Below the pieces are notes generated by a model, which did no database searches, was not told where the DNA came from, and worked only from the letters and a program-made list of their open reading frames with translations. This document shows positions 1 to 9,987 of a stretch of DNA of 64,000 bases, one piece after another. Positions within the stretch are counted from its first letter, which is position 1; every line of letters begins with the position of its first letter. Location: positions 42,390-106,389 of the forward strand of contig NZ_BPEW01000014.1 in NCBI RefSeq assembly GCF_019654975.1, read 5' to 3'. Origin of the DNA: Shewanella sp. c952 (GTDB lineage Bacteria; Pseudomonadota; Gammaproteobacteria; Enterobacterales; Shewanellaceae). Both the position numbers and the translations under genes were made by a program.

Positions 1-592
1 CCCACTCTGCAGTCATTTTCATCATGCCACCAATGTCTTGAGTACCGACCTGCCATTCTGTGTACTCAATATTGTCCATGTCAGCTTTACGACAGCCCCA
101 ACCCAATATATGACTGTAAAAAGGCTTAGCCTCCTCTGTTTTTCTGCAAGCAAGTTCAACCCAGCATAAAGTCCCTGCCTCAGCAGCTCGCCTTGCTCCA
201 ATGTGGTTTTTAGCCTGCCACAACGCAAACTTGGCTCCCTCTAGATCTTTAATGACTGCCATTCTGCCGGCCTCACCAACATCGTGTGGGCCAAGTACAA
301 TTGTGCCGCCAGCCCCTGTGACATCAACTAAACTGTTTTCTAGGTTTTCTACGGCAAAGTAGATGAGCCAATGACTTTTATCACCTGCAGTCATCATCTC
401 GTTAGGCAACTGGTACATCGCACCTAAATCATCACCTTCCAGGTTAAACATACTGTATGTGCCTTGCGGGATCGGCATATCTACAATATCCCAACTAAAC
501 AAAGCATGATAAAAATGCTTACTGACAGCAACATCTACAGACGCTAATTCCACCCAGCAGGGCTGCCCTTGGAAATATTGATCGATTTTCAT
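1..592 (-). CDS. VOC (glyoxalase-like) family protein, cut by the window edge
   Basis: The reading frame opens with ATG at 590-592 and stays open to base 1, so the C-terminus lies outside the window. About 197 residues are visible. They contain two similar halves: each has a WVEL start and an FY-x-LxxW segment (first near residues 12-35, second near 140-165). This is the tandem beta-alpha-beta-beta-beta module arrangement of the vicinal oxygen chelate superfamily, seen in proteins annotated as glyoxalase or bleomycin-resistance-like. The substrate cannot be told from sequence. The gene is divergent from the diguanylate cyclase at its right. The family call is fairly secure; enzymatic function is unknown. 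Confidence 0.75.
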   Translation of the reverse strand, partial: MKIDQYFQGQPCWVELASVDVAVSKHFYHALFSWDIVDMPIPQGTYSMFNLEGDDLGAMYQLPNEMMTAGDKSHWLIYFAVENLENSLVDVTGAGGTIVLGPHDVGEAGRMAVIKDLEGAKFALWQAKNHIGARRAAEAGTLCWVELACRKTEEAKPFYSHILGWGCRKADMDNIEYTEWQVGTQDIGGMMKMTAEW

Positions 593-822
593 AGCCAACC
601 CTAATCCCCGACTGCGGGGTAATTAACGAATGAACTGAGTTAAGACCTTAATTCAATCCCTGTCCAACCTTTCTCTTATAAAATACCGCTTTAATAGTAA
701 AGCTTGCCCTTCCAACGCATCAATTGACACACTTGCAAATCGAAAATACTGAAACTACAACTTATGTAGTACCAGCCACTATCGACTATAATATTGTTCA
801 TCTATCATCAGGGAAGAGATCA

Positions 823-2013
823 GTGTCAGCATTAACACGCAGTTTTCGCTATATTTTTGTTCCTGTAATGATGACCTTTATCTGTATTGCAGCAGCTCAA
901 CACTTTAAGGATGTGTGGCAAGTTTGGCTGCCCAACATTATTGAACTGCCCTACTACCTCTTGCCGGTAGCAGCTATTCTTGCACTGCAATTTAATTTTA
1001 CTAGACTCAGTCTCTTAGCCATATTACTGCTTGCTTATTACGGCTATGAGCAAGGCGTATTCATTGATTACTTGGCAGATAATATTCGTAACCAGATTTT
1101 TCTATCGGGTTCACTAATTATCGGATTTTTCTCCATCAGTAGAGATAGAGCGCTGTTTTCGTTCCACACGGTTAAAACTGTTGCAGGGATTGGCTTGTGT
1201 TTTGCCATCGGCTCTACATGGCAAATATTCACGTTGAAAATCGGCTCACCGACAGTTTTAGATATCCCCCCTGCCATCAATTTACTTACACCTTTGTATA
1301 TCCCCGTCGGGATATCTAGCATTATTGTCTGTATATATGCAGTCTGGAGGGCAAGCCTTATCGATTCAGTGCTGGTAGTGACTCTGTTTAGTTGGCTGTT
1401 TCTTTACTATGTACCTAATGGACTACCTCTGCCATTACTACTCTCTCTAGTCGCTACTGCTTATATCTGCGTGGTGATAGCTGAGTCTTACCATTTAGCC
1501 TATCGTGATGACTTAACCGGACTATCTTCTCGACGAGCACTTAATACCATGTCTCTTTCACTCAATAGCCATTACAGTGTGGCGATGGTGGACATTGATC
1601 ATTTCAAGAATTTTAACGATACCTATGGTCACGATGTTGGCGATCAAGTGTTGCAACTAATCGCCAGTAAACTGACTAAAGTAAAAGGAAGTGGCAAAGT
1701 ATATCGCTACGGAGGAGAGGAATTTACCATTGTATTTCCGAATAAAGATGTCGAAATCATCCTGCCCCACCTCGATGAGCTCAGGTGCAAAATTCGAGAT
1801 TACGACATTGTACTCAGAAATGAACTTCGTAAAAGCAGTAATAAATCTGATCGAAAAGCCAAAGAAGAAAACCACAGTACAACGGTTAATGTCACCATCT
1901 CTATCGGCGTTGCTGAACACCATGGACAACTAACATTTGCTCAAACGCTGAAGTTAGCGGATAAAGCGTTATATATAGCTAAGAAGAACGGCCGAAACCG
2001 TGTTTTCGCTTGA
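823..2013 (+). CDS. Membrane-anchored diguanylate cyclase (GGDEF protein)
   Basis: The N-terminal half holds a run of hydrophobic segments that looks like a multi-pass membrane sensor. It is followed by a GGDEF domain that opens with the linker DDLTGLSSRRAL and contains the DIDHFKNFNDTYGHDVGD metal/nucleotide region and the GGEEF signature at 1711-1725. It should make c-di-GMP from two GTP. The inhibitory RxxD site normally found upstream of GGEEF is absent (K and G occupy those places), so product inhibition is probably lost. The start is uncertain: GTG at 823 follows a GGGAAGAG ribosome-binding site at good spacing, whereas the longer TTG start at 724 has none. The input signal is unknown. 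Confidence 0.88.
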   Translation: MSALTRSFRYIFVPVMMTFICIAAAQHFKDVWQVWLPNIIELPYYLLPVAAILALQFNFTRLSLLAILLLAYYGYEQGVFIDYLADNIRNQIFLSGSLIIGFFSISRDRALFSFHTVKTVAGIGLCFAIGSTWQIFTLKIGSPTVLDIPPAINLLTPLYIPVGISSIIVCIYAVWRASLIDSVLVVTLFSWLFLYYVPNGLPLPLLLSLVATAYICVVIAESYHLAYRDDLTGLSSRRALNTMSLSLNSHYSVAMVDIDHFKNFNDTYGHDVGDQVLQLIASKLTKVKGSGKVYRYGGEEFTIVFPNKDVEIILPHLDELRCKIRDYDIVLRNELRKSSNKSDRKAKEENHSTTVNVTISIGVAEHHGQLTFAQTLKLADKALYIAKKNGRNRVFA

Positions 2014-2023
2014 TCTGTTTAAT

Positions 2024-2054
2024 GCCCAGCTAGCAGCAGAAGCGGCTAGCTGGC
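2024..2054. terminator. Possible stem-loop between convergent genes
   Basis: An inverted repeat CCAGCTAGC (2026-2034) and GCTAGCTGG (2045-2053) with a 10-base loop lies between the convergent cyclase and HlyD-type genes. No clear T-run follows on either strand, so intrinsic termination is only a possibility. Confidence 0.3.
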
Positions 2055-2062
2055 GGGGTAAA

Positions 2063-3286
2063 TCAAATTGAGTAGAAATAGTAAATCTGTGATTTCATTC
2101 TAATTACGATGCCACGAATAATATCCAAAAAAGCTAAAAACTCTATGGGTTTGGTACCAGAGATCCAGGCGAGTCCAACCGAACCAACCGGAATATCATA
2201 ACTATCAGCTTCTATCAGTTTAAGCCTGACAAAGTGATGCTTATTATTGAGGTTCTGGCCAGTCGTCTGCCTAACATTGTCATCCAGTGCTAACAAACGC
2301 CCCTGAGACTCTCCTGTTGCCTCAATAATCCCTTCAACTTCTGCGCTAAAAACTTTACCCGGATAAACTGCCGAGGCAAATTCAGCCATTTGGCCAACTT
2401 TTACATTACGAATCGCTTGATGATTAACCCGCATCAATACGTATTTTTCTTGAGTGTACATCTGCATGCGAGGGGCAACTCCAACATACTGTCCTTCGCG
2501 CATAATGAAATTTGTCACGTAACCATCTGTGGGAGCGAATATCTTAGTGTTATCAAGATTCCATTGAGCCTGTGCTACATTTTCGTGCTCGCTATTTAAA
2601 TCCGATTGACGACTTTTAACTGCAAGGCGCGACTTCTTGATATTGAGCAGTGCTGTGCTCTCTGCCATCTGTGCTTTTTCTATCTGTGTTGAATAGGTAC
2701 TCACTTGTGCCTGAGCAAGATCGACCGCGGTTTGCTGTTCATCGAGTAAACTCTTGGTGATGGTGTCGGGAACAACACGATTTTGCTCTATATAACGGGC
2801 GAGTGTTTTCTGCTTCCAAGCGAGATCCTTACTGGCTGAGTTAAGTTGGTTTTTACTGATACTGACATCAGCAATTGAAACATCATGTTGCTTGAGTGCC
2901 AGTTTTACATCTTCATCAGCCAAAGACAGGCTAACGTTTGCGGCTTCTTTTGCGACCAGCGCTTTATTCAAAGCTATCTGGTAAGGCTCTGCATCTAAAT
3001 CATAAATGAGCTGCCCTGCTTCTACCTGTTGATTTGGCTTGATATAAATATTTTCAACTTTGCCTCGTATCTGACTATTAGCTGGACGCAGTTGAATATG
3101 AGGTGATTGCACCAGTGAACCACCAGAGAGATCCATCGGCGTGTAGTTTAGGAGCCCGACCCAAACAAACATCAGCCAACCCGTGCCACCTAAATAAGCA
3201 AAACTCTTACTGTAAATATTCCAAGGCATACCGACTAAACGAAGTAGGTAAATAAACAATGCCCATACCGCTAATCCTTCCAGCAT
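2063..3286 (-). CDS. HlyD/EmrA-type membrane fusion protein, YiaV-like
   Basis: This 407-residue protein has hydrophobic N-terminal segments (about residues 1-50), a biotinyl-lipoyl-like piece (GKVENIYIKPNQQVEAGQ, residues 74-91), a long alpha-helical hairpin, then the second barrel half (APTDGYVTNFIMREGQYVG). This is the layout of periplasmic adaptor proteins. The unusual N-terminal membrane region and a C-terminus rich in Arg/Lys/Tyr resemble E. coli YiaV. Its start codon abuts the stop of the DUF3302 gene upstream (TAAATG), so the two are translationally coupled, as are yiaW-yiaV. No dedicated pump or outer-membrane channel is encoded next to it. The exported substrate is unknown. Confidence 0.8.
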   Translation of the reverse strand: MLEGLAVWALFIYLLRLVGMPWNIYSKSFAYLGGTGWLMFVWVGLLNYTPMDLSGGSLVQSPHIQLRPANSQIRGKVENIYIKPNQQVEAGQLIYDLDAEPYQIALNKALVAKEAANVSLSLADEDVKLALKQHDVSIADVSISKNQLNSASKDLAWKQKTLARYIEQNRVVPDTITKSLLDEQQTAVDLAQAQVSTYSTQIEKAQMAESTALLNIKKSRLAVKSRQSDLNSEHENVAQAQWNLDNTKIFAPTDGYVTNFIMREGQYVGVAPRMQMYTQEKYVLMRVNHQAIRNVKVGQMAEFASAVYPGKVFSAEVEGIIEATGESQGRLLALDDNVRQTTGQNLNNKHHFVRLKLIEADSYDIPVGSVGLAWISGTKPIEFLAFLDIIRGIVIRMKSQIYYFYSI

Positions 3287-3619
3287 TTATAGATCCTCTT
3301 TCATCGCGTTTTGCTCGGTTACTGTTTCTTTCTCGCGCCAGATATCTCTGACTCGGCGCAGAGCTTTTTCGCTATCGACAAAAGCGACAATGACCGCTAA
3401 CACCCATACCCAGTGCCAAACAAAGCCTATCCAGGTAAGCGCGGTGATAAGTCCTATCTGTTGGTGTTGTTTCTTATGAGCCTGATTGATAGGTAACTCA
3501 TGGATTTTCCAAAAACCAAAAGCAGCCGCAGCAACAGTCATTACCATCACAACAGCAGCAACGCCATGCAGGGCGCTATCAACACTAGTATCGACAAATG
3601 GCATACTGAACAAACTCAT
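3287..3619 (-). CDS. DUF3302 inner membrane protein, YiaW-like
   Basis: The protein is about 110 residues with two hydrophobic segments (HGVAAVVMVMTVAAAAFGFW and LTALTWIGFVWHWVWVLAVI) separated by a charged H/K-rich loop, then an acidic/basic tail. This matches the small DUF3302 family (YiaW) in length and topology and in its pairing with a YiaV-type adaptor immediately downstream. The frame is open further upstream to ATG 3766, but that longer form would overlap the start of the divergent AraC gene and adds a low-similarity leader. ATG 3619 gives the family length and leaves a 136-base promoter region. The start is therefore an inference. Confidence 0.65.
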   Translation of the reverse strand: MSLFSMPFVDTSVDSALHGVAAVVMVMTVAAAAFGFWKIHELPINQAHKKQHQQIGLITALTWIGFVWHWVWVLAVIVAFVDSEKALRRVRDIWREKETVTEQNAMKEDL

Positions 3620-3755
3620 AAGGAGATCTCGAAATAATATATCGGCTGAGTAGTTTGCCGTTTCTGTATTAGAGAGCAACACTAATGACGTATAGATATC
3701 ATTTATCCACCATTTATGATTCAATCGGCACAAATAGTTCTTTAGATACCTCACA

Positions 3756-4778
3756 ATGCTACTCAATACGGCCTTTATTCGTTTCTGCTATCTTTTACCT
3801 GTGCTTAAAGGCGTTGAGGCGCACTATGGCATAACTCCTGCGATGCTAAAGCTACCGCAACTTCTGCAACAAGATGCCATGATGTTAGTGCCATTTACCG
3901 AGGTGGCAAAGTGGTTAGAGCAGATTGAACAACTGACTGGCGATGCTGGTTTTATGTTGAAAATCCAGCAATATCTGACATTATCCAGCCTTGAAGTTCC
4001 GGGGAATTGGTTCTTGAGCGCACCCGATTTAGCCATAACATTTAGGCGCATTAACCATGGGATCACAAGCTTTCAATCTGGTGCCAGTTATTACGCTCAG
4101 CAATCGGGGAAAATATTGAAGTGGTGTTACAGCAATGCTTTTGTCAAAGATAGAGCTAAATCTCATGATTCATTGCGGGTGGCTATTACCCTGCTCAACG
4201 CTATCAAGCACTACACAGGAAACAATCACAGCCTTTTGAAAGTTCGATTAAGTGGCTCTCCAAGCAAGCAATTGGAGACCGAAGCATTATTTGGTTGCCC
4301 GGTTTCTTGGAATGCGCCACAAACAGAACTGTGGTTGAATATCGATGATCTTCTAGCATCGAATAGCGATTTTACTTATGTGCCTGAACCAATAAAAACC
4401 GCTATTCCTATGTCACAGCTTGAAAACTATCTCAATATGCCTCAACCGACTGACACGCCGAAAGTGCTTTACGAGATGGTCAACTACTCTCGCTGTTACG
4501 GCTTTCCTAATGTCGATACGGTAGCGGATCTGTTTGATATTTCGCGCCAGCAGTTGCAAAGACGTTTGCAAAAACTGGGTTTTAGCTTCACCTATTTATC
4601 GGGTTATATCCTGTGTAATCAAGCGATCAAATATATGCTTGAAGGGAAAGATCCTGCAGAAATTGCATCATTACTGGGCTACGCAAATGCCCACAGTTTT
4701 AGCCGCTCTTTTGCTCGCTTTCGCCAGCAAACACCAACACAGTATTTAAAAAACCTAAAAAACAAAAAGCCTCTTTAA
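3756..4778 (+). CDS. AraC-family transcriptional regulator
   Basis: This 340-residue protein has an N-terminal ligand-type domain of the Arabinose_bd-like class (residues about 15-200) and a C-terminal AraC double helix-turn-helix. The first helix set is VADLFDISRQQLQRRLQKLGFSF; the second contains IASLLGYANAHSFSRSFARF and ends QQTPTQYLK, the usual AraC signature. It is divergent from the DUF3302-HlyD pair and is therefore a reasonable candidate regulator of it; this is inference from position only. The final codons (KKPL and stop) are encoded inside the left arm and loop of the terminator hairpin. Confidence 0.85.
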   Translation: MLLNTAFIRFCYLLPVLKGVEAHYGITPAMLKLPQLLQQDAMMLVPFTEVAKWLEQIEQLTGDAGFMLKIQQYLTLSSLEVPGNWFLSAPDLAITFRRINHGITSFQSGASYYAQQSGKILKWCYSNAFVKDRAKSHDSLRVAITLLNAIKHYTGNNHSLLKVRLSGSPSKQLETEALFGCPVSWNAPQTELWLNIDDLLASNSDFTYVPEPIKTAIPMSQLENYLNMPQPTDTPKVLYEMVNYSRCYGFPNVDTVADLFDISRQQLQRRLQKLGFSFTYLSGYILCNQAIKYMLEGKDPAEIASLLGYANAHSFSRSFARFRQQTPTQYLKNLKNKKPL

Positions 4779-4791
4779 GAGGCTTTTGATT
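4764..4791. terminator. Bidirectional intrinsic terminator
   Basis: The stem AAAAGCCTC/GAGGCTTTT (4765-4787, loop TTTAA) is flanked by A-runs on the left and T's on the right. It can serve both the AraC gene, whose stop codon lies inside it, and the permease gene on the opposite strand. Confidence 0.75.
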
Positions 4792-4813
4792 TCAATCGGG
4801 GTTAAATACATAT

Positions 4814-6070
4814 TTAACCGTAGACGGGTAAGATCCCTGCCATTGCGAGCAAATGACAAGCTCCGGTAACAATACCAAACACAATAACCACCGCAATCAA
4901 TGGCGTGCCACCTGGTACCCTAAAACCTTCGCTATCAGCAAAGATTTTACGCGATTTATAAGCCATCATAGCAGGTACGATAGCCGCCCAAATGGTAGCC
5001 GCTAATGCAGCAAAACCGATCGCGATGAGGAAGCCATTAGGGAATAAAATACCTAAAATAGTCGGTGGAATAAATGTCACCGCCGCCGTTTTTAAGCGAC
5101 CTTGACGAGATTCATCAAAACCAAACAGATCTGCAAGGTAATCAAATAAACCTAAGGTCACTCCTAAGAAAGATGAAGCCACAGCCAAGTTAGCGAATAG
5201 GGTTAACATGGTGTTTAACCAGCTATTCGCTATAACCTCAGACAATGCTCCTACCAATACGCCCATATTACCGCCTTGAGCAATGATATCGACAAATTGG
5301 CTACGAGGAATATTGCCCATGGTAGCAACTAACCAGCAGCTATAAATAACTAAGGCAATAAAGGTACCGATGAACAAGGCCTTGATAATGGTCTTTGGCT
5401 GGTTACCGTAATACTTCACCAAGCTAGGTACATTACCGTGGTAGCCAAAACTGGCTAAACCAAATGGCAGTGCCGCCAATAGGTATGGCGCATAACTGGT
5501 ATCACCGTCAGGCACAAACAGCTTAGTGGTATCAACATCTATCAATAGATTACCGACAGCCAAGAAGAAGGTAATGATCATACCACCAAGCATAATGGTG
5601 GTGATTCTATCTACGGCTTTGGTGCTGATGATAACGATGGTAGCCAATACCGCAGCAAACACTAGCCCAGCAACACTTTGCGGTAAGCTAATACCGATAC
5701 CTTCTAGGCTATGATTGACTATCGAGCTGCCGCCACTTATGTAGGCGTAGGTCAATATATACAATACGAAGGCAATCGATAATCCATTGACGATGCGCCA
5801 AAATTGGCCAAGCGTGGTTTTAGTGAGGGTGTCAAAACTAGAGCCTGGTTCAAAATGAAGATTAGTCTCTAACAACATCAAGCCAGACACCAACATACAA
5901 AACCATATGCCTACCAACATTAACATTGAGTAGCCAAACCACATGCCTGCGCCCACAACTGGTAAGGAGAACATTCCCGCGCCAACGGTCGTGCCCGCAA
6001 TAATCATTGCGCCGCCTAATAGTGATTTTCCTTCAGCCTTGTTTTTGGCCGCATTCATATGATTTGCCAT
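4814..6070 (-). CDS. mtr: Aromatic amino acid permease, Mtr/TyrP (HAAAP) family
   Basis: This 418-residue polytopic protein is close to E. coli Mtr over its whole length. Shared stretches include [23 protein letters not shown] (residues about 17-40), [40 protein letters not shown] and the C-terminal [25 protein letters not shown]. The family imports tryptophan or tyrosine with protons through the inner membrane; Mtr-type (tryptophan) is the closer match by recall, but specificity cannot be proved here. Its ATG follows the plsB stop directly (TAAATG), so the two are probably co-transcribed and translationally coupled, although no shared pathway is obvious. Confidence 0.85.
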   Translation of the reverse strand: MANHMNAAKNKAEGKSLLGGAMIIAGTTVGAGMFSLPVVGAGMWFGYSMLMLVGIWFCMLVSGLMLLETNLHFEPGSSFDTLTKTTLGQFWRIVNGLSIAFVLYILTYAYISGGSSIVNHSLEGIGISLPQSVAGLVFAAVLATIVIISTKAVDRITTIMLGGMIITFFLAVGNLLIDVDTTKLFVPDGDTSYAPYLLAALPFGLASFGYHGNVPSLVKYYGNQPKTIIKALFIGTFIALVIYSCWLVATMGNIPRSQFVDIIAQGGNMGVLVGALSEVIANSWLNTMLTLFANLAVASSFLGVTLGLFDYLADLFGFDESRQGRLKTAAVTFIPPTILGILFPNGFLIAIGFAALAATIWAAIVPAMMAYKSRKIFADSEGFRVPGGTPLIAVVIVFGIVTGACHLLAMAGILPVYG

Positions 6071-8494
6071 TTAATCTTTTTGCTCCGCATTGACGCTATC
6101 AACAATCGTCTGCCTAACTGATGAACGCAGTAGCAAGTTAGCTCTATCTTTTATTCGCTTAATATCGCTACAGCCTTCGCTATCCGTTAGATGACCTAAC
6201 TCTTTTAATTTAACGCTTAGCGTAGCGTATAGCTTCTTGTCGTAGAACTCTGGCGCAGTAATACCGTGAAGTGCTCCCAACCTTTGTGCAAGGCGATGGC
6301 TATCACGCTCTAACTCTGAGCGTTCCATGTTAGGTTTCACTGCTAACAAGTTAAATAAGATAGCGTAGCGTTGCATCGTTTCGTCGATAGTGCCTGACAA
6401 CAATAACAGCTGATTGATTTTGTCATCGGCAACTTCAAAATGACCATTTTCAACCACGAGTCCTTGCGCAACAAAGATATCTAAGATGCTATTCGCGTAG
6501 ATCTTAGGGTCTTCAATACCCATAAATAACTCAGCTTGAAGCAGCGGATAAAAGTCATTAATCACACAAACAACATCATCACGGGTGCAACGTTCTTTAC
6601 GCAATAAACAAGCAGCGATCAGTGAAGGAACCACCAACAGATGAATGATGTTATTACGATAATAAGTCATAGTGATCGCAATGCTGTCATCAATGGAGAT
6701 AATGTCGCCAAGCGCATCACTTTCAATCTGAATCTTCTTCAGTTCGAGACCTTGCGAAACCAAATCTTTACCACTGCCATCAGGGACTGAGGTGTATTCG
6801 GTATAAGGCAACTCTTTTAACAATGTAAGATAAAGATCTAACTGCTTTTCAAGCTGACTACGCTCAAGCGCATTTTGCTCTGACGCTAACAACACTAAGC
6901 TGGTTAACGTTACCGAACTTACCGCTGCGGCATCGTTAATATTAGTCATTACTTGGCTGGCTAACGTATTCACCGCTGGCGTTAACCAAGTTGGCTTTTG
7001 CTCAGGATCTTGCGCAATATCTTCGCGCCAATTAGGCACTTCATCATTTAAGAAGTTATGCAGTGTTATAGGCTTACCAAAGTTCACATAGCCTTGTCCA
7101 AAGTTACCTAACTTACGGATGGCGCCAAATACCTGCCAGACAGATTCTTTCTTTTTCTTTTTACCGCTTAGCTCTTTATGATAAGTCGCTACTTCCATCA
7201 CATGATCGTAACCCAAGTAAACAGGGACCAAGGTTACAGGTCGTTCGACACCGCGGAGAACACTATTAAGCGTCATCGCAATCATGCCTGTTTTTGGCGC
7301 CAATAAACGACCTGTACGTGAGCGTCCACCTTCAGTGAAGTACTCAACCGAGTAACCTTTAGTGAAGAGCTGATCTAAATATTCACGGAATACTGCAGTG
7401 TAAAGTTTATTACCACGGAAACTACGACGAATAAAGAATGCGCCGCCACGACGGAACATCGGCCCTGCAGGCCAGAAGTTAAGATTAATACCTGCAGCAA
7501 TATGCGGCGGCACCATACCTTGGTAATAAAGAATGTAAGACAGCAACAAGTAGTCCATATGGCTACGATGACACGGTACATAAACTATTTCGTGACCATC
7601 ATGGTGTAGCTGACGGATCTGCTCCGCACCTTTGATGTTTATGCCTTTATAAAGCTTATTCCACAGCCAAGTTAGAAAACGCTCTGCTATACGTACCAAA
7701 CTGTCTGAGTAATCGGCAGCAACTTCATCAAGATATTCCATTGCTTTGGCACGAGCTTCAGCTTCTGAAATTTTCTTGCTAGCAGCTTCCTCTTTAATTG
7801 CTTTAGTTATCGAATCAGATTTAAGTAAAGCGTGGAAAAGTGCTTGTCGCTTAGGCAGTTGAGGACCAGTCATCACTTTACGCTGACGCTGAAAGTGCAC
7901 ACGAGCAACACGCGCTAATTTTTGAGCAATACGCTTATCGGTTCCGTGTTCATCCGCCATGTAGCGCAATGAAACCGCGTTAGAAAACTGGACGAAGTTA
8001 TGACGACCAAGAAATAAGATCATCAAACATTTACGTAGCCATGTTGGATTCTGACGTTCCAAAACAGCTGCGCGCATGGTGTCATCTTCTTTACCTGGGG
8101 TGCGTCCCCAGTAGAGACTTACAGGCACCAGCTGAATATCGAGCTCAGCATTTTGCTTATGCACACTCAGCAAACGCTTAAAGCAGTGTAGATACTGCTC
8201 TGCACTTTCTCGTTCACCGAATAACGGTTTGCTGCCTTCAAGACAGACAACCCGAGGCGCACTCACGCCATTAACCTCTAGGTCATCATAAGGACTAGGC
8301 AGACCTAGCGTACCGGTCATTTCACTTAAAGCAGCAATATCACTCACTGATTCTGTTTTCATGACATAAACGAGCGGTTTGCTTGGATCGAGATTGAGAT
8401 CATCAAAAGGATCGTGAGGTACCACAATAGTGTGTACCAACTTTTTCTGGATCCAGCGTAAAGATTTAAACCAAAGAGAGTCTTTTTTCGACAT
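6071..8494 (-). CDS. plsB: Glycerol-3-phosphate 1-O-acyltransferase PlsB
   Basis: At 807 residues it has the usual PlsB length. The catalytic HX4D motif is [10 protein letters not shown] with His309 and Asp314; other acyltransferase blocks are [16 protein letters not shown] and [12 protein letters not shown], plus a late [10 protein letters not shown] block. The enzyme is peripheral on the inner membrane and makes lysophosphatidic acid from glycerol-3-phosphate and acyl-ACP or acyl-CoA, the first step of phospholipid synthesis. It lies divergent from lexA, the same neighbour as in E. coli. A permease gene follows with abutting codons. Confidence 0.97.
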   Translation of the reverse strand: MSKKDSLWFKSLRWIQKKLVHTIVVPHDPFDDLNLDPSKPLVYVMKTESVSDIAALSEMTGTLGLPSPYDDLEVNGVSAPRVVCLEGSKPLFGERESAEQYLHCFKRLLSVHKQNAELDIQLVPVSLYWGRTPGKEDDTMRAAVLERQNPTWLRKCLMILFLGRHNFVQFSNAVSLRYMADEHGTDKRIAQKLARVARVHFQRQRKVMTGPQLPKRQALFHALLKSDSITKAIKEEAASKKISEAEARAKAMEYLDEVAADYSDSLVRIAERFLTWLWNKLYKGINIKGAEQIRQLHHDGHEIVYVPCHRSHMDYLLLSYILYYQGMVPPHIAAGINLNFWPAGPMFRRGGAFFIRRSFRGNKLYTAVFREYLDQLFTKGYSVEYFTEGGRSRTGRLLAPKTGMIAMTLNSVLRGVERPVTLVPVYLGYDHVMEVATYHKELSGKKKKKESVWQVFGAIRKLGNFGQGYVNFGKPITLHNFLNDEVPNWREDIAQDPEQKPTWLTPAVNTLASQVMTNINDAAAVSSVTLTSLVLLASEQNALERSQLEKQLDLYLTLLKELPYTEYTSVPDGSGKDLVSQGLELKKIQIESDALGDIISIDDSIAITMTYYRNNIIHLLVVPSLIAACLLRKERCTRDDVVCVINDFYPLLQAELFMGIEDPKIYANSILDIFVAQGLVVENGHFEVADDKINQLLLLSGTIDETMQRYAILFNLLAVKPNMERSELERDSHRLAQRLGALHGITAPEFYDKKLYATLSVKLKELGHLTDSEGCSDIKRIKDRANLLLRSSVRQTIVDSVNAEQKD

Positions 8495-8746
8495 GATTCG
8501 CTTGCAGTGTTAGTCGCTTCTAATAACCTCGTAGAATACCAGAATTTCCAACGGTTTGCGCAATTGCTTTACAATCCGCAGTGGAAGCTACTGTGTATTT
8601 ATAGAACAATGACTTAGTCACAATTTAGTGCATTAGCTCTATATCTAGCTTTTCATCTAGCCAGTCTGCCGTTGCACAGCCCCACATTTAAAGTGACACC
8701 ATATAAATGTAAATTTAACTTATGCTTACATTAATTTGGTTAATAC
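8495..8746. other. plsB-lexA divergent intergenic region, left part
   Basis: This AT-rich stretch lies upstream of plsB and of the lexA promoter. It should hold the plsB promoter, but I see no convincing operator, hairpin or small gene in it. Confidence 0.4.
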
Positions 8747-8774
8747 TTGCACTGAATCAATTACTGTATATACT
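8747..8774 (+). promoter_or_regulatory. Probable sigma-70 promoter of lexA-sulA
   Basis: The -35 TTGCAC (8747-8752) and -10 TATACT (8769-8774) are separated by 16 bases. The -10 element lies inside the first LexA box, so LexA binding would block RNA polymerase. Confidence 0.65.
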
Positions 8775-8779
8775 GACAG
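8764..8779 (+). promoter_or_regulatory. LexA (SOS) box 1
   Basis: CTGTATATACTGACAG fits the gammaproteobacterial consensus CTGT-N8-ACAG exactly. It overlaps the lexA -10 element. Confidence 0.93.
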
Positions 8780-8782
8780 TTA

Positions 8783-8798
8783 CTGTATAGAAAAACAG
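8783..8798 (+). promoter_or_regulatory. LexA (SOS) box 2
   Basis: CTGTATAGAAAAACAG is a second CTGT-N8-ACAG palindrome, starting 19 bases after the first and ending 8 bases before the lexA ATG. Paired boxes are typical of lexA autoregulation. Confidence 0.93.
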
Positions 8799-8806
8799 GT
8801 TCAAGT

Positions 8807-9427
8807 ATGAGACCACTTACACCGCGCCAAGCAGAAATTTTAGAGCTGATTAAACGAAACATTTCTGACACAGGTATGCCACCTACCCGTGCTGAAATAG
8901 CGAGACGTTTAGGCTTTAAGTCTGCCAATGCCGCTGAAGAGCATTTAAAAGCACTGGCTAAAAAGGGGTGTATTGAGATCATACCGGGAACCTCTAGAGG
9001 TATTCGACTCACTCAAGAGGAGCCAGAAGAGGCCGAACTCGGTTTGCCTTTAATTGGTCAAGTTGCAGCAGGTGAGCCAATCCTTGCCCAGGAGCACGTT
9101 GAACAACACTATAAAGTCGACCCAGCCATGTTCCGTCCCTCTGCTGATTTTCTGCTACGAGTCCGTGGTGACAGCATGAAGGATATTGGCATACTCGAGG
9201 GTGATCTATTAGCTGTGCATAAAAGCCAGCAAGCACGTAACGGCCAAGTAGTCGTTGCTCGAGTAGAAGATGACGTAACCGTTAAGCGCTTTGAAAAGAA
9301 AGGTAATAAGGTCTTTTTACATGCTGAAAATGAAGAATATTCACCAATAGAAGTAGATCTAGCGAACCAGAGCTTAAGTATTGAAGGGCTAGCAGTTGGC
9401 GTGATCCGCAATGGAGATTGGCAATGA
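8807..9427 (+). CDS. lexA: LexA repressor of the SOS response
   Basis: At 206 residues, with an N-terminal winged helix ([45 protein letters not shown]) and a C-terminal S24 autoprotease. The cleavage pair is Ala88-Gly89; the catalytic dyad is Ser123 ([10 protein letters not shown]) and Lys160 ([10 protein letters not shown]). It represses DNA-damage genes and is cleaved when RecA filaments form. Two LexA boxes directly upstream show autoregulation. Its stop overlaps the sulA start (ATGA), making a lexA-sulA operon in which the repressor and a checkpoint inhibitor are induced together. Confidence 0.98.
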   Translation: MRPLTPRQAEILELIKRNISDTGMPPTRAEIARRLGFKSANAAEEHLKALAKKGCIEIIPGTSRGIRLTQEEPEEAELGLPLIGQVAAGEPILAQEHVEQHYKVDPAMFRPSADFLLRVRGDSMKDIGILEGDLLAVHKSQQARNGQVVVARVEDDVTVKRFEKKGNKVFLHAENEEYSPIEVDLANQSLSIEGLAVGVIRNGDWQ

Positions 9428-9936
9428 ACAAATTATTAGGTGTTAGCCCTCGTCATCCCGGTCTTTGGCAAGATATTCCAGCCTCGACCATGACGAAAAA
9501 GACAGTTGTAGATATAGAAACTATGGTATCTCACACTCAAGGGCGTAATGAGCTAACAAAGATTAGCGCTCAGTTGGCTCAATTGAGTCAACAGGGGCGC
9601 TGGATCGTATTGATTAGCCCACCTAATATTGGTTATAAACAAATGCTAGCCGCGGCTGGTGTGCGCATGGACAGAATTTTATTGGTGCATGCTAAAGATG
9701 AAGTCGAAACTCTTTGGGCAATGGAAAAAGCGCTAACAAGCGGCACATCGAGTGCAGTAATTACCTGGGCAAATAGCCTAGATGCACGTGATAATAGACG
9801 CTTACAGTTAGTCGCCAAAAGTGCACAAGCGTTAGGTATAGTGATTGAAAATGCGAATGCTCACTTACCTGATAGCGCAATAAATACACAGGATGACAAG
9901 TGTAATCAAGGCTCTTTATTTAGTTCAATGCATTAA
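9424..9936 (+). CDS. sulA: SulA-like SOS cell-division inhibitor
   Basis: This 170-residue protein is recognised by the SulA/RecA-like core ([45 protein letters not shown]) followed by a second conserved block ([32 protein letters not shown]). SulA binds FtsZ and stalls septation during DNA damage. ATG 9424 overlaps the lexA stop by 4 bases, so it is translationally coupled and under the two LexA boxes. In E. coli sulA stands alone with its own box; the lexA-sulA operon arrangement is the one I know from Shewanella, Vibrio and pseudomonads. A terminator follows at 9960. Confidence 0.88.
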   Translation: MNKLLGVSPRHPGLWQDIPASTMTKKTVVDIETMVSHTQGRNELTKISAQLAQLSQQGRWIVLISPPNIGYKQMLAAAGVRMDRILLVHAKDEVETLWAMEKALTSGTSSAVITWANSLDARDNRRLQLVAKSAQALGIVIENANAHLPDSAINTQDDKCNQGSLFSSMH

Positions 9937-9959
9937 GCAGTTCTTTCTATTACAGTTCT

Positions 9960-9987
9960 AAGCTCTCTCCATGAGAGCTTTTTTATT
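9960..9987 (+). terminator. Terminator of lexA-sulA
   Basis: Stem AAGCTCTC (9960-9967), loop TCCAT, stem GAGAGCTT (9973-9980), then TTTTTTA. Confidence 0.85.

Noticed and set aside
3620..3766. Longer start for the DUF3302 gene
   Set aside because: It would overlap the AraC start, adds residues without similarity to the family and leaves no promoter space.
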